Source: Mesoterricola silvestris
Lineage (GTDB): Bacteria; Acidobacteriota; Holophagae; Holophagales; Holophagaceae
Assembly (NCBI RefSeq): GCF_030295405.1
Contig: NZ_AP027080.1
Coordinates: 1,736,001-1,800,000 of the forward strand
Direction of reading: 5' to 3'
Length of the DNA stretch: 64,000 bases
Part shown: positions 32,655-41,071 of the stretch, piece after piece
How positions within the stretch are numbered: the first letter of the stretch is position 1
Layout: each line of letters starts with the position of its first letter
Made by a program: the position numbers and the translations under genes
The notes under the pieces: model-generated
Seen by the model: the letters and a program-made list of their open reading frames with translations, nothing else
Databases searched by the model: none
Told to the model about the DNA's origin: nothing

Positions 32655-35054
32655 ATGGTGTTCATTGGCTCGGTTCGGGGGTTCGGCCATCCCAGGGTTC
32701 TGGGCCTGTGGATCCTCGCCGCCTCCGGTGTCCTCGGCCTTCCCGGCGCCGCCGAGGTGCCCACGGAACAGGCCTATGACCTCTACCTGCACACCCATCC
32801 CGAACACCTCCGGCTCTCGCCCTTGTGGGGGATGGCCGCCCTCCGATCCGGCGTCCTGGCCAATTTCCGGTTCTTCGGCCGGTACACCTCCGTGCCCGAC
32901 CCGCGGTTCCCGCCCTTTCCCCGGGCCAGCCCCTACGACTGCCCCCAGGATGCCCTATCGGGCGTCGTGCAGCGGCTCTTCCCCTCCCCGGACGGGATCA
33001 ACCTCGTGCACAACGAGCGGGACCTGGACCCCATCGGCGAGATCGCCCGGGAGGAAAAGGCGGGCCGGGGCCTGGGCCTCCGGAAGATCCTGGCCCTGCT
33101 GGATGCCACGGCCCATTACCGGGAGCTCCTGCGCGCCGCGGGCGGGCCGCGTCCCCCCCACGACCCCGCCGGCCTGGACTACCGGGAGGCGGTGTACCGC
33201 ATCCTCGACTGGGACGGGGCGGCGAAGGAGGCCCACCGGGGCCGGCAGCTCAGGGCCTACGACGAGCTGCGCCGCGCCTTCGCGCACCTGGCCCAGCGGG
33301 CCGTCCTGGAGGAGTCCGGCGACACCGCCGGCCACTACCCGCCCGATATCCTGGAGATGGCCCTGCTGGCCTACGCGTGGAGGACGGCGGATTCCGCGGA
33401 TGGGCTGTACCGGGCCCTGGGGGATTCGGAACACGGCCTGGGCCTGCTCCGGCAGCCGGCACCCGGATCGCCGCGCATCGTCTTCAACGAGGCCTATTAC
33501 CATGCCCAGCTTCCGGAGTTCCTGGCCCGGGCGTCCGGGGCCGGCGGCGGGGTCCCGCCCGGGGAGGCCGTCGCCTTCCTCCTGGGTTCCCGGACCTTCG
33601 AAACCCCGGTCCCGGACCTGCTTCCCTACGCGACGGCCCTGTGCGGCCCGCGGCCCTACCCGGATTGCGGCGAAACCTCCCTGCGGAACTTCCTCCTCAT
33701 CGTGCTCCGGCGGGGGGAGGTCCTGGCCCCGGCCAACCTCGCGGCCGTGCGCGCGAACCTGCGCAGGGACCCCCGGGACGGCGTCCGGGAGGCCAAGGAG
33801 GTCCAGGACGGGCTGGATCGTTTCCTGCAAAACCACGGGGAGCTGGCCCGGCAGGGGACCACCGCCGCCCGCAATGCCTGGAGCGACCTCCTCGTGGGAC
33901 TCAACGGCAAGGACGACCCCATCCCGGTCACCTACGTGGAGCCCGGGGGGTTCAACCTCAAGGGGACCGGGGTGACCAACATGCTGAACCTCATCGGGCA
34001 CCTGTTCCCCGATGGGGGGCTCACCGCCCGGTGGCCGGAGGGCCACCGGGACCGGTGCGAGGAGATCGGCCGGAGGCTCGATCGCCTTTGCGAACTCTTT
34101 TCCCGGCCCGGGTTCTTCCTGGACTGGACGGTGGGCTCCGGCCGGGTCCTGCGCTCCGAATTCCCGACCATCACCTTCTCCATCAATGACAGCCCCCAGT
34201 TCCAGTGGTCCTTCCCGCAGCGGCACTTCACCCTGGAAGCCCTCCCGCGCCCCCGGGGATCCTGGCCGGACAAGGTGGCGCCGGGGACGGCGAACTTCTA
34301 CGGGGATGCCCTCCGGTTCCGGCTGGGGGCCCACCAACCGGCAGGCACCCCCGGCCCGCCCCCGCCCCACACCCTTTTCGCGCTGGACCTTCGCTCGCCA
34401 GCGGTGGCCAAGGAGGCCGTGATCCGGCTGCTCCAGAGCAAGGACCCCGCCCAGGTGCCCACCGCCATGGCCCTTTTCCACCGGTCCATCCCCATGGACT
34501 ACTACGTGCTGTCGGACATCGCCCGGGCGGTCTACCCCAAGGCCCTCATCGGCGACCGGCGCGGGTTCCAGGTTCCTCCCCTGATGGAAAGGCCCCAGGA
34601 CGTGAAGGACCGGCTGCTGCTCGAGGCCATGGAGCGGTTCAACCCGGAGCTTTCCTGTTTCATGATCGACCAGGGGGCCGACGTGAACCTCCGGGACCCC
34701 GCGTCCGGCTACCGGATGGTGCAGCTGGCGGCGGGCGCCGCCCGGAACCCGCTTCCCATGTGGGATTTCGACTTCAAGGTCCTGACGAAACTCATCGCCC
34801 GCGGGGTGGACCTGGAGGCGAAGGACGGCCCCCAGGGGAGGACCGCCCTGGGCCATGCCGTCCAGGGCCGCGTGGAGGGGGTCGGCATCCTCCTCAGGGC
34901 CGGCGCGGATCCCCTGGCCCGGGACGGTTCCGGGAAAACCCCCCGGGAGGGGCTGTCCCCCGCCTCGCCCACGTACCCCCTCGTCCAGAAGCTCCTCCGG
35001 GGAGCCGAGGAGGCCGCCCTGGCCCGGGCCGGGGCGCATCCGGAAGCCAAATAG
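32655..35054 (+). CDS. Exported protein with C-terminal ankyrin repeats, unknown function
   Basis: A 799-aa protein with signal peptide (hydrophobic GLWILAASGVLGLPGAA, about residues 18-34). A helical middle part follows, with an eye-catching PYPDCGETSLRNFL segment near 325-338 and an EPGGFNLKGTGVTNMLNLIGHLF stretch near 428. From about 655 to 770 there are about three ankyrin-type repeats (DQGADVNLRD, ARGVDLEAKDG...TALGHAVQ, RAGADPLARDGSGKTP). The ATG at 32655 is set by GGAGGG 8 bases upstream and by the signal peptide; the frame to 32574 starts before the promoter. Neighbours on both sides are paralogues of each other, suggesting a functional set. No family is recognised for the middle part. 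Confidence 0.78.
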   Translation: MVFIGSVRGFGHPRVLGLWILAASGVLGLPGAAEVPTEQAYDLYLHTHPEHLRLSPLWGMAALRSGVLANFRFFGRYTSVPDPRFPPFPRASPYDCPQDALSGVVQRLFPSPDGINLVHNERDLDPIGEIAREEKAGRGLGLRKILALLDATAHYRELLRAAGGPRPPHDPAGLDYREAVYRILDWDGAAKEAHRGRQLRAYDELRRAFAHLAQRAVLEESGDTAGHYPPDILEMALLAYAWRTADSADGLYRALGDSEHGLGLLRQPAPGSPRIVFNEAYYHAQLPEFLARASGAGGGVPPGEAVAFLLGSRTFETPVPDLLPYATALCGPRPYPDCGETSLRNFLLIVLRRGEVLAPANLAAVRANLRRDPRDGVREAKEVQDGLDRFLQNHGELARQGTTAARNAWSDLLVGLNGKDDPIPVTYVEPGGFNLKGTGVTNMLNLIGHLFPDGGLTARWPEGHRDRCEEIGRRLDRLCELFSRPGFFLDWTVGSGRVLRSEFPTITFSINDSPQFQWSFPQRHFTLEALPRPRGSWPDKVAPGTANFYGDALRFRLGAHQPAGTPGPPPPHTLFALDLRSPAVAKEAVIRLLQSKDPAQVPTAMALFHRSIPMDYYVLSDIARAVYPKALIGDRRGFQVPPLMERPQDVKDRLLLEAMERFNPELSCFMIDQGADVNLRDPASGYRMVQLAAGAARNPLPMWDFDFKVLTKLIARGVDLEAKDGPQGRTALGHAVQGRVEGVGILLRAGADPLARDGSGKTPREGLSPASPTYPLVQKLLRGAEEAALARAGAHPEAK

Positions 35055-35092
35055 CAGGGCGTTCCTCCCTTCCAAGGTGCTGGCCGGTGAGC

Positions 35093-36979
35093 CTAGTTCG
35101 CCGGCGATGGACCCGGTTCCTTGGACTCCTTGGGTTCCTTGGGCTCCTTGTATTCGGTGAGGAGGGTCGTTTCCCAGGCGGTTCCCCGGAAGGTCACCGT
35201 CCTGGCATCCAGGGAGAGGGCCCGCAGGTAGGCGGCCTGGAAACCGGGCCTCGGCTCCCCGGCGAACGCGGGCCGGATGCCGAAAGCAGCGTCCAGGACC
35301 ACGTAGCCCAGGTCCGGGGTATGCCGCTTCTGATCGTAGATGTGCACCACGATGGGGGCGGTCCCGGCGGGGACGGGGATGAACTGGCTGGCACCGGGAT
35401 GAAGCAGGTAGAAATCCCCAGGCTTCATGATTTCCAGGAACTTTTGCTTGGGCCGGATCTGGCCGTCCACCCGGTGGTACACCGGAACCGTCACCCTCGG
35501 GTTCGGCCCTTCCACCGATATGATCCAGTTGGATGTGGACTGGTTGCGGAAGACGAAAACCCCGGCGGGGATGGGCTCGCCTTCGGGGGCCGCGCCGGGC
35601 CGGGGCCCTCCGTCCGCGGGGGCCGCGCCGGCTGGATCGGCGCCCGAGCGCCGTTGGGGACCGGGCTGGTCGGGCGGGGCATCGGCCGCCTTGCGTTTCC
35701 GGGAGGGATCCGGGGCCGCGGGGGGCGCCGCCCCGGCGGGGACCGGGGCCGGCTCCGCATTGGCGGCTGGCTGGGTTGGCATCCGGGCCACCCCGGGGAG
35801 GAGCCAGGTCGGGGTCCGGATCCGGAGGTTATCCCCGACCAGGTCCGCGACCACCCTCGCCCTCGCCCTGTCCGCGGGATTGCCGAAGAACCCCAGGGGC
35901 GCCTCGAAGCGGAGGTTCCATAGGATCGAAGAAACGGCCGACCGTGAATCCACCAGCCGCATGATCCGGGGTTCCCCCGGCCGGACCGGCAGATAGCAGA
36001 TCTGGCCCGGCAAGAGCCGCATGGGCCGTCCGTCCGGTTCGGGGGAGGCGAGCCGGAAATAGACGCCCTTTTGCGCCTGGGAGGCCCTCCAATACCCCAG
36101 GCCCTGGGTGCCCCGCTTCGCCTGGACGCTGGCGATCATCCAGGGAAGGTTCGATCCGTTTTGGACGCTGTAGATCCGTGTGCCCTCCAACCGGGAAGCA
36201 ATGAGCTCGACGGTCCCTCCGGGACCCGGGGCCGCCGGAGGCTCGGCCGTGGCTGGGCCCGGGGCCGCCGGAACCTCGGCCGTGGCTGGGCCCGGGGCCG
36301 CCGGAACCTCGGCCGTGGCTGGGCCCGGGGCCGGATCCGCGGGGGCCTGCACGGCCTCATCCCGCGAAGCAGGCCGGGCCGCACCCGCCGGTTCCGCCCC
36401 AGGCGCCTCCCCCCGAGCCTGTTCGGCTGCCTGTAGCAGGGCCACCAGCGCGGAGGGGGCCGGGCTCGCCGGCGCTGGGGCCGGAACCCCCCATTCCTTC
36501 AGCCGGATGGTCAGGGTGGTGCCATCGCAGGTCGCGGCCGCCTGGGCATGCGGGGGAGCCGCGCCGTCGTAGGCGAGCCCCAGGGTCAGGACACCCCTGA
36601 CGCACACGAACGCCGCCTTGGCGCCCAGGGGATTGCGGTTCTGGAAGGCCGCCAGGGGCACTTCGGCGCGGCCCGTGCGTTCACGGCTGCAGGAGAAATC
36701 ATAGGTCCGGCCGGAAAGCAGCGTGAAGCGGCCGCTCCCCAGGGGGCGGAAGCCCGCGCCGTCGTGCCGGTCCACCTGGAGATCCAGGTCCAGCGGCCGG
36801 GTTCTCACCACCAGGTACCAGGCCCTTGGCCCGTGGTTGACGATCCTCACCGGCCTTTCCACCGGCGTCTGGGCCCACCCCGGGGCGGCCAGGGCGAGGA
36901 GGCCGAACCCCCAGCGGATGGCCAGGGCCCGGAGGCCGCGCCTTCCCGGTTTTCCTGCCTTGAAACCAGCGTGCGACAT
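35093..36979 (-). CDS. Exported three-module protein B, paralogue of protein A
   Basis: A 628-aa protein with signal peptide (to about WAQ at 37). It matches protein A module by module: RPVRIVNHGPRAWYLVV..., TRIYSVQNGSNLPWMIAS... and GVFVFRNQSTSNWIISV.... The linker before module 3 keeps the basic SRKRKAAD...GPQRR segment. It differs by a longer Ala/Pro linker with three copies of GPATAEVPAAP and by a C-terminal tail with KEPKEPKESKEP repeats. AGGAGG stands 11 bases before the ATG and the promoter at 37002-37030 is close to consensus. It converges on the ankyrin gene with a 38-base gap. Function unknown. Confidence 0.75.
   Translation of the reverse strand: MSHAGFKAGKPGRRGLRALAIRWGFGLLALAAPGWAQTPVERPVRIVNHGPRAWYLVVRTRPLDLDLQVDRHDGAGFRPLGSGRFTLLSGRTYDFSCSRERTGRAEVPLAAFQNRNPLGAKAAFVCVRGVLTLGLAYDGAAPPHAQAAATCDGTTLTIRLKEWGVPAPAPASPAPSALVALLQAAEQARGEAPGAEPAGAARPASRDEAVQAPADPAPGPATAEVPAAPGPATAEVPAAPGPATAEPPAAPGPGGTVELIASRLEGTRIYSVQNGSNLPWMIASVQAKRGTQGLGYWRASQAQKGVYFRLASPEPDGRPMRLLPGQICYLPVRPGEPRIMRLVDSRSAVSSILWNLRFEAPLGFFGNPADRARARVVADLVGDNLRIRTPTWLLPGVARMPTQPAANAEPAPVPAGAAPPAAPDPSRKRKAADAPPDQPGPQRRSGADPAGAAPADGGPRPGAAPEGEPIPAGVFVFRNQSTSNWIISVEGPNPRVTVPVYHRVDGQIRPKQKFLEIMKPGDFYLLHPGASQFIPVPAGTAPIVVHIYDQKRHTPDLGYVVLDAAFGIRPAFAGEPRPGFQAAYLRALSLDARTVTFRGTAWETTLLTEYKEPKEPKESKEPGPSPAN
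36229..36335. repeat. 33-bp tandem repeat inside the protein B gene
   Basis: About three near-identical 33-base units encode the peptide GPATAEVPAAP in the Ala/Pro linker between modules 1 and 2. The repeat keeps frame, and its copy number could vary by slippage without disrupting the protein. Confidence 0.75.
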
Positions 36980-37001
36980 CGATGGATACCTCCTCGGATG
37001 A

Positions 37002-37030
37002 ATTATAATTTATTAATAGAGAACAGGCAA
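37002..37030 (-). promoter_or_regulatory. Sigma70 promoter of protein B
   Basis: On the minus strand TTGCCT (37030-37025), a 17-base spacer and a perfect TATAAT (37007-37002). The predicted start lies about 15 bases downstream of an AT-rich block and before the AGGAGG site. The -35 box resembles those of the other two genes of the locus. Confidence 0.6.
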
Positions 37031-37184
37031 GTGCTCCCGGGTCCGGGGCGTGGGTCGGGTGGGCTTTTGCCGGGACCCCCCCGCGTAGTACCCTGGATGC
37101 GACGGGTCGTGCGGACGTTCACGCCCTTTCGTGAAACGTCGTTCGGCAAGGGCCCTTGCTGGCCCCGCCCCCGAGAACCCTGCC

Positions 37185-37685
37185 GTGTCCAAACTCAAAA
37201 TCGACAAGATCAATGAAGCGATCCTCGGCATTCTGCAGACCCGGGCGAGGATCACGAACCAGGAGTTGGCCGATGCGATCGGGTTGTCGCCCAGCGCGGT
37301 GCTCCTGCGCGTCCGGAAGCTGGAAGCGGCGGGGGTGATCAGCCGCTACGTGGCGGACATCAATATCCAGAAACTGGCCGACGCCGCCGAGTACTACGTC
37401 GAGATCACCCTGACCACCCAGGGCCTGGAGGAAAGGGCCCGGTTCGAAAAGGCGATGCTGGCCAATCCCTTCGTCATCCGCTGCAACCAGGTGGCCGGGC
37501 CCATCGACTACCTTCTGCAGGTGATGACCCTCAACACCCATCATTTTGAACGCCTGGCGGACTGGCTCCTTTCGGGGGACCTGCCGGTTCAGCGCATAAC
37601 GTCCATTCCGATCATGCGCAAGGTGAAGCCCTACGCCGGGTTCCCCATACCGGCCTTCTTCGCGGGGGAATCGCCCCAGGAATAG
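37185..37685 (+). CDS. Lrp/AsnC family transcriptional regulator
   Basis: A 166-aa regulator with an N-terminal winged helix (NQELADAIGLSPSAVLLRVRKLEAAGVI, about 23-50) and a RAM/AsnC ligand-binding domain (YYVEITL..., about 65-145). The GTG at 37185 gives the standard SKLKIDKIN start; another GTG at 37131 would add 18 residues. Its own promoter region is short and shared with the divergent protein B gene, so it may regulate that neighbour, but no operator is evident. It is 212 bases upstream of the MCP. Confidence 0.88.
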   Translation: MSKLKIDKINEAILGILQTRARITNQELADAIGLSPSAVLLRVRKLEAAGVISRYVADINIQKLADAAEYYVEITLTTQGLEERARFEKAMLANPFVIRCNQVAGPIDYLLQVMTLNTHHFERLADWLLSGDLPVQRITSIPIMRKVKPYAGFPIPAFFAGESPQE

Positions 37686-37897
37686 ATTCTGCGCCGGGGA
37701 GGGCGTCCCGCCGCAGATCCTTCTTGGAAAGGAACCGGATTCCCAATCAAAATTACCAGCAGCCTTGGATAATGGGTTCATCCAAGCATCTCCAGTCCCG
37801 GTGGTCCCTTTCCGAAGGACCCTCCGGGTGGTTCCACCCGGGGCAGCCGCCATAGGCCGCCCCCCGGGGCCGTCCGCCTCATTCCAAGGAGCTCGCC

Positions 37898-39520
37898 ATG
37901 CAGTGGTACAAGAACCTGAAACTGGCCTCGCAGCTGATCCTGGCCTTCACCCTGGTGGCGGTCATCGCGGGCGCCATCGGGGCCATCGGCATCGTCAATC
38001 TGGGCAAGCTGGCCGCAGGCGAGAAGGCCATGTACGAGACCGCCACGGCGCCCATGAGGAACCTCGACACCATCAACGGCAGTTTCCAGCTGGTGCGCAA
38101 CAGCCTTTCCAAGCTCGTGGCGGCTCCGGAAAAGGAGCAGGTGGCGGCGGTGCTGGAGAACAAGGAGAAGTACTGGAAGCGCATGGACGAGGCCCTCACC
38201 GCCTACGGGCCCCAGGCCGACACCCCGGAGAAGAAGGCGAACCTGGCCCGCATGAAGGAACTGCTCACCCTCTACGACCGCCACGTGGCCGGCCCGATGG
38301 TCAAGGCGAGGACCGACGGGAAGATGGCCGAGGGCATCGCCCTGTCCTTCAACCCCGAGATCAGCAAGATCACCAACGAGATCAACGACCTCATCGAGCA
38401 CATGATCAAGGGCAACATGGACCAGGCCCTGGCCATTTCCGAGGCCAACGGCAAGGCGGCGGACTCCGCCACGGTGGGCATGGGCCTGGCCGTGGGCGTG
38501 GGGATCCTCCTGGCGGTGGGCCTCGGACTTCTGGTGACCCGCATCATCAAGGGCCAGCTGGGCGGCGAACCGGCCTACGCGGCCAGCATCGTGGCCAAGG
38601 TGGCCGAAGGGGATCTGGGCCTGGAGGTGGTCACGGTCCCCGGGGATTCCACCAGCATGATGGCCTCCATCAAGCACATGGTCGGAAAGCTGTCGGAGGT
38701 GGTCGGGCAGGTGCAGGAATCCGCGGGGATGCTGGTGGGGGCGTCGGAGCAGCTGAGTTCCACCGCCCAGTCCCTGAGCCAGGGCGCCAGTGAACAGGCG
38801 GCAAGCGTCCAGGAAACCAGCGCCTCCATGGAGGAGATGAGCGCCTCCATCGCCCAGAACAACGAGAACGCCAAGGTGACCGGGGACCTGGCCACCCGCA
38901 CGGCGAAGGAGACCGTGGAAGGCGGGGCCGCCGTGAAGGAGACCGTGGGCGCCATGAAGCAGATCGCCCAGAAGATCGCCATCATCGACGACATCGCCTA
39001 CCAGACCAACCTGCTGGCCCTGAACGCGGCCATCGAGGCGGGCCGGGCCGGGGAGCACGGCCGGGGCTTCGCGGTGGTGGCGGCGGAAGTGCGCAAGCTG
39101 GCCGAGCGCAGCCAGGTGGCCGCCGAGGAGATCAGCGGCCTCGCCACGGGCAGCGTGGATCTGGCGGACCGGGCCGGAAAGCTGCTGGACACCATCGTGC
39201 CTTCCATCCAGAAGACCTCCGATCTGGTGCAGGAAATCGCCGCGGCGTCCATGGAACAGAATTCCGGGGTGGGCCAGATCAACAGCGCCGTGGCGCAGAT
39301 CAGCCAGGCGGTGGCCCACAGCGCCGCGGCCTCCGAGGAGCTGGCCTCCACCTCCGAGGAAGTGAACGCCCAGGCCTCGGAACTGCAGACGATCATGACC
39401 TACTTCCAGCTCAAGGCCACCCGGAAGACGGAGCGGGCCCGCACCCCGGCCCGCGCCGCGGCCCAGGCCCGGCCCCGGGCCGCCCGGGGCCCCGAGGAAG
39501 CGGAATTCACGCGGTTCTAG
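37898..39520 (+). CDS. Methyl-accepting chemotaxis protein
   Basis: A 540-aa transmembrane chemoreceptor. TM1 is about 11-33, the periplasmic four-helix-bundle sensor about 34-190, TM2 about 190-215, then HAMP and a long cytoplasmic coiled coil. The hairpin tip is the conserved [33 protein letters not shown] segment. Glu/Gln-rich adaptation sites are present ([14 protein letters not shown]). It ends with an Arg/Ala-rich tether and EFTRF, similar in spacing to the CheR/CheB-docking pentapeptide of some MCPs. CheW follows after 30 bases, but other che genes are not nearby. Confidence 0.94.
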   Translation: MQWYKNLKLASQLILAFTLVAVIAGAIGAIGIVNLGKLAAGEKAMYETATAPMRNLDTINGSFQLVRNSLSKLVAAPEKEQVAAVLENKEKYWKRMDEALTAYGPQADTPEKKANLARMKELLTLYDRHVAGPMVKARTDGKMAEGIALSFNPEISKITNEINDLIEHMIKGNMDQALAISEANGKAADSATVGMGLAVGVGILLAVGLGLLVTRIIKGQLGGEPAYAASIVAKVAEGDLGLEVVTVPGDSTSMMASIKHMVGKLSEVVGQVQESAGMLVGASEQLSSTAQSLSQGASEQAASVQETSASMEEMSASIAQNNENAKVTGDLATRTAKETVEGGAAVKETVGAMKQIAQKIAIIDDIAYQTNLLALNAAIEAGRAGEHGRGFAVVAAEVRKLAERSQVAAEEISGLATGSVDLADRAGKLLDTIVPSIQKTSDLVQEIAAASMEQNSGVGQINSAVAQISQAVAHSAAASEELASTSEEVNAQASELQTIMTYFQLKATRKTERARTPARAAAQARPRAARGPEEAEFTRF

Positions 39521-39550
39521 TCCCGTTCATCGAAAAGGAGCGACAGCGCC

Positions 39551-40081
39551 ATGGCTGGACTGATGGAAATGAACACCCGGGGGGGCCTGGCGAGCCCGGC
39601 TCCCCGATCGGCGCCCCAGCAGTACCTGACCTTCGTCCTGGGGGGCGAGACCTATGCGATGGGCATCCGGTCCATCAAGGAAGTGATCCAGTACGGGGCC
39701 CTCACCCAGGTGCCCCTGATGCCCGGCGCCATCCGGGGCGTCATCAACCTGCGCGGGGCGGTGGTCCCCGTCATCGACCTGGCGGTGCGGTTCGGCCAGG
39801 TGCCCATGGAGATATCCCGGCGATCCTGCATCGTCATCCTGGAGGTGGACCGGGAGGACGGGCCCGCCGTGCTGGGGGTCATCGTGGACCAGGTGAAGGC
39901 GGTGCGGGAGATCCCCGCCGAGGACATCGAGCCGGCGCCCGCCTTCGGCAGTGCCCTGCGCTCGGAATTCCTGGGGGGCATCGGCAAGGTGGGGGACGAT
40001 TTCGTCATCGTGCTGGACGTGGACTATGTGCTGTCCATGGAGGAACGGGAGGCCATGGCCCCCCTCCCGGATCAGACGTAG
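39551..40081 (+). CDS. cheW: Chemotaxis coupling protein CheW
   Basis: A 176-aa CheW with a 20-residue N-terminal extension. The fold is recognised by YLTFVLGGETYAMGI, LPGAIRGVINLRGAVVPVIDL and the C-terminal VIVLDVDYVLS. It bridges chemoreceptors to the CheA kinase; here it is paired with the MCP immediately upstream. The gene overlaps the 3' end of the opposing LysR gene by 10 bases. Confidence 0.95.
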   Translation: MAGLMEMNTRGGLASPAPRSAPQQYLTFVLGGETYAMGIRSIKEVIQYGALTQVPLMPGAIRGVINLRGAVVPVIDLAVRFGQVPMEISRRSCIVILEVDREDGPAVLGVIVDQVKAVREIPAEDIEPAPAFGSALRSEFLGGIGKVGDDFVIVLDVDYVLSMEEREAMAPLPDQT

Positions 40082-40965
40082 GGGTCCTTTTCCGCCTCCG
40101 CCAGGATCCACTGGGTGAAGGCCTGGAGCTTGGCGCCCATGGGCGCGTCCCGGGAGCGGTTGAGGTAGTAGGCGCAGCCCGGGTCGATGCACAGGTCGAA
40201 GGGCTGCACCAGGCGCCCCGCAGCCACGTCCCCCTGGATGAGTTCCATGAAGAAGAGCCCGAACCCGTGGCCGTCCAGCACCACCCGGCGCAGGGCGTGG
40301 GAATCGTCGATGCGCACGCCCTGGAGCCGGGCCGCCGTTTCCGCGCCGGCGGCCCGGAACCACTGGTGCCAGTGGGCCGCGTCGAATTCGTAGAAGAGGG
40401 GATGGCCCAGCAGATCCGCCGGCTTGAGGTCCGGGCCGTGGCGGCGCAGGTACTCGGGGGTGCAGATGGGGGTGAGCCGGCTGGTCATGAGGAGGGTGGA
40501 CTGGATGCCGGGCCACTTGCCGTGGCCCCAGGCGATGGCGGCGTCCACCCGGTCCCGGAGCAGGTCCACGGTCTGGTAGGTGTGGTGCAGCTGCAGATCC
40601 AGGCCGGGGTGCCGCTTCCACAGGTGGCCCAGGCGCGGGGTGAGCCAGCGCAGGGAGAAGTAGGGGGGGACGCTCACCCGGAGCGCCTCCTCCCGGGAGC
40701 GCCTCAGGTCCCGGAGGGCCGTGGCCAGGGCCTCCAGGGCCCGCCCCCCCTCCGCCAGCAGCTGGGCGCCTTCGGCCGTCAACTCGATGCGGCGGTGGAG
40801 GCGGCGCACCAGCTGGACCCCCAGGTGCTCCTCCAGGTGCCGCACGTGGTGGCTGAGGGCGGCCTGGGTGACGAACAGCTCCTCTGCCGCCCGCTTGAAG
40901 CTGCCCAGGCGCCCCACCGCTTCGAAGGCCCGGACCTGGGTGATGGTGGTGGGGGTGAGTTCCAT
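40072..40965 (-). CDS. LysR family regulator, GcvA-like
   Basis: A 297-aa regulator with an N-terminal winged helix (FKRAAEELFVTQAALSHHVRHLE, about 24-46) and a LysR substrate domain. The GcvA-type N-terminus (TQVRAFEAVGRLGSF) and the CTPEYL and DAAHWHQWF segments are typical of that branch. It is divergent from proline dehydrogenase, the classic LysR arrangement, so it is likely to control that gene. A palindrome at 40996-41015 is a candidate operator. Confidence 0.92.
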   Translation of the reverse strand: MELTPTTITQVRAFEAVGRLGSFKRAAEELFVTQAALSHHVRHLEEHLGVQLVRRLHRRIELTAEGAQLLAEGGRALEALATALRDLRRSREEALRVSVPPYFSLRWLTPRLGHLWKRHPGLDLQLHHTYQTVDLLRDRVDAAIAWGHGKWPGIQSTLLMTSRLTPICTPEYLRRHGPDLKPADLLGHPLFYEFDAAHWHQWFRAAGAETAARLQGVRIDDSHALRRVVLDGHGFGLFFMELIQGDVAAGRLVQPFDLCIDPGCAYYLNRSRDAPMGAKLQAFTQWILAEAEKDPYV

Positions 40966-40995
40966 GAATCCACCTTACGCTTTAGTTTCAGTAAT

Positions 40996-41015
40996 TTGAA
41001 TTTCAAAAAATTCAA
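40996..41015. promoter_or_regulatory. Candidate LysR operator between lysR and proline dehydrogenase
   Basis: TTGAATT and AATTCAA form a perfect 7-bp inverted repeat around 6 bases, in the 106-base divergent gap that is otherwise GC-rich. It fits the T-N11-A pattern of LysR-type sites. Confidence 0.5.
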
Positions 41016-41071
41016 TTGAATGGATCATTCCGGGAGACCCAAAGTTAAGCCACCTGCCTTGGAGGGCCCCC

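Noticed and set aside
37740-37800. Sigma28 promoter before the MCP gene
   Set aside because: An AAAATT...GGATAA arrangement is only loosely similar to the flagellar consensus and the spacing is poor.
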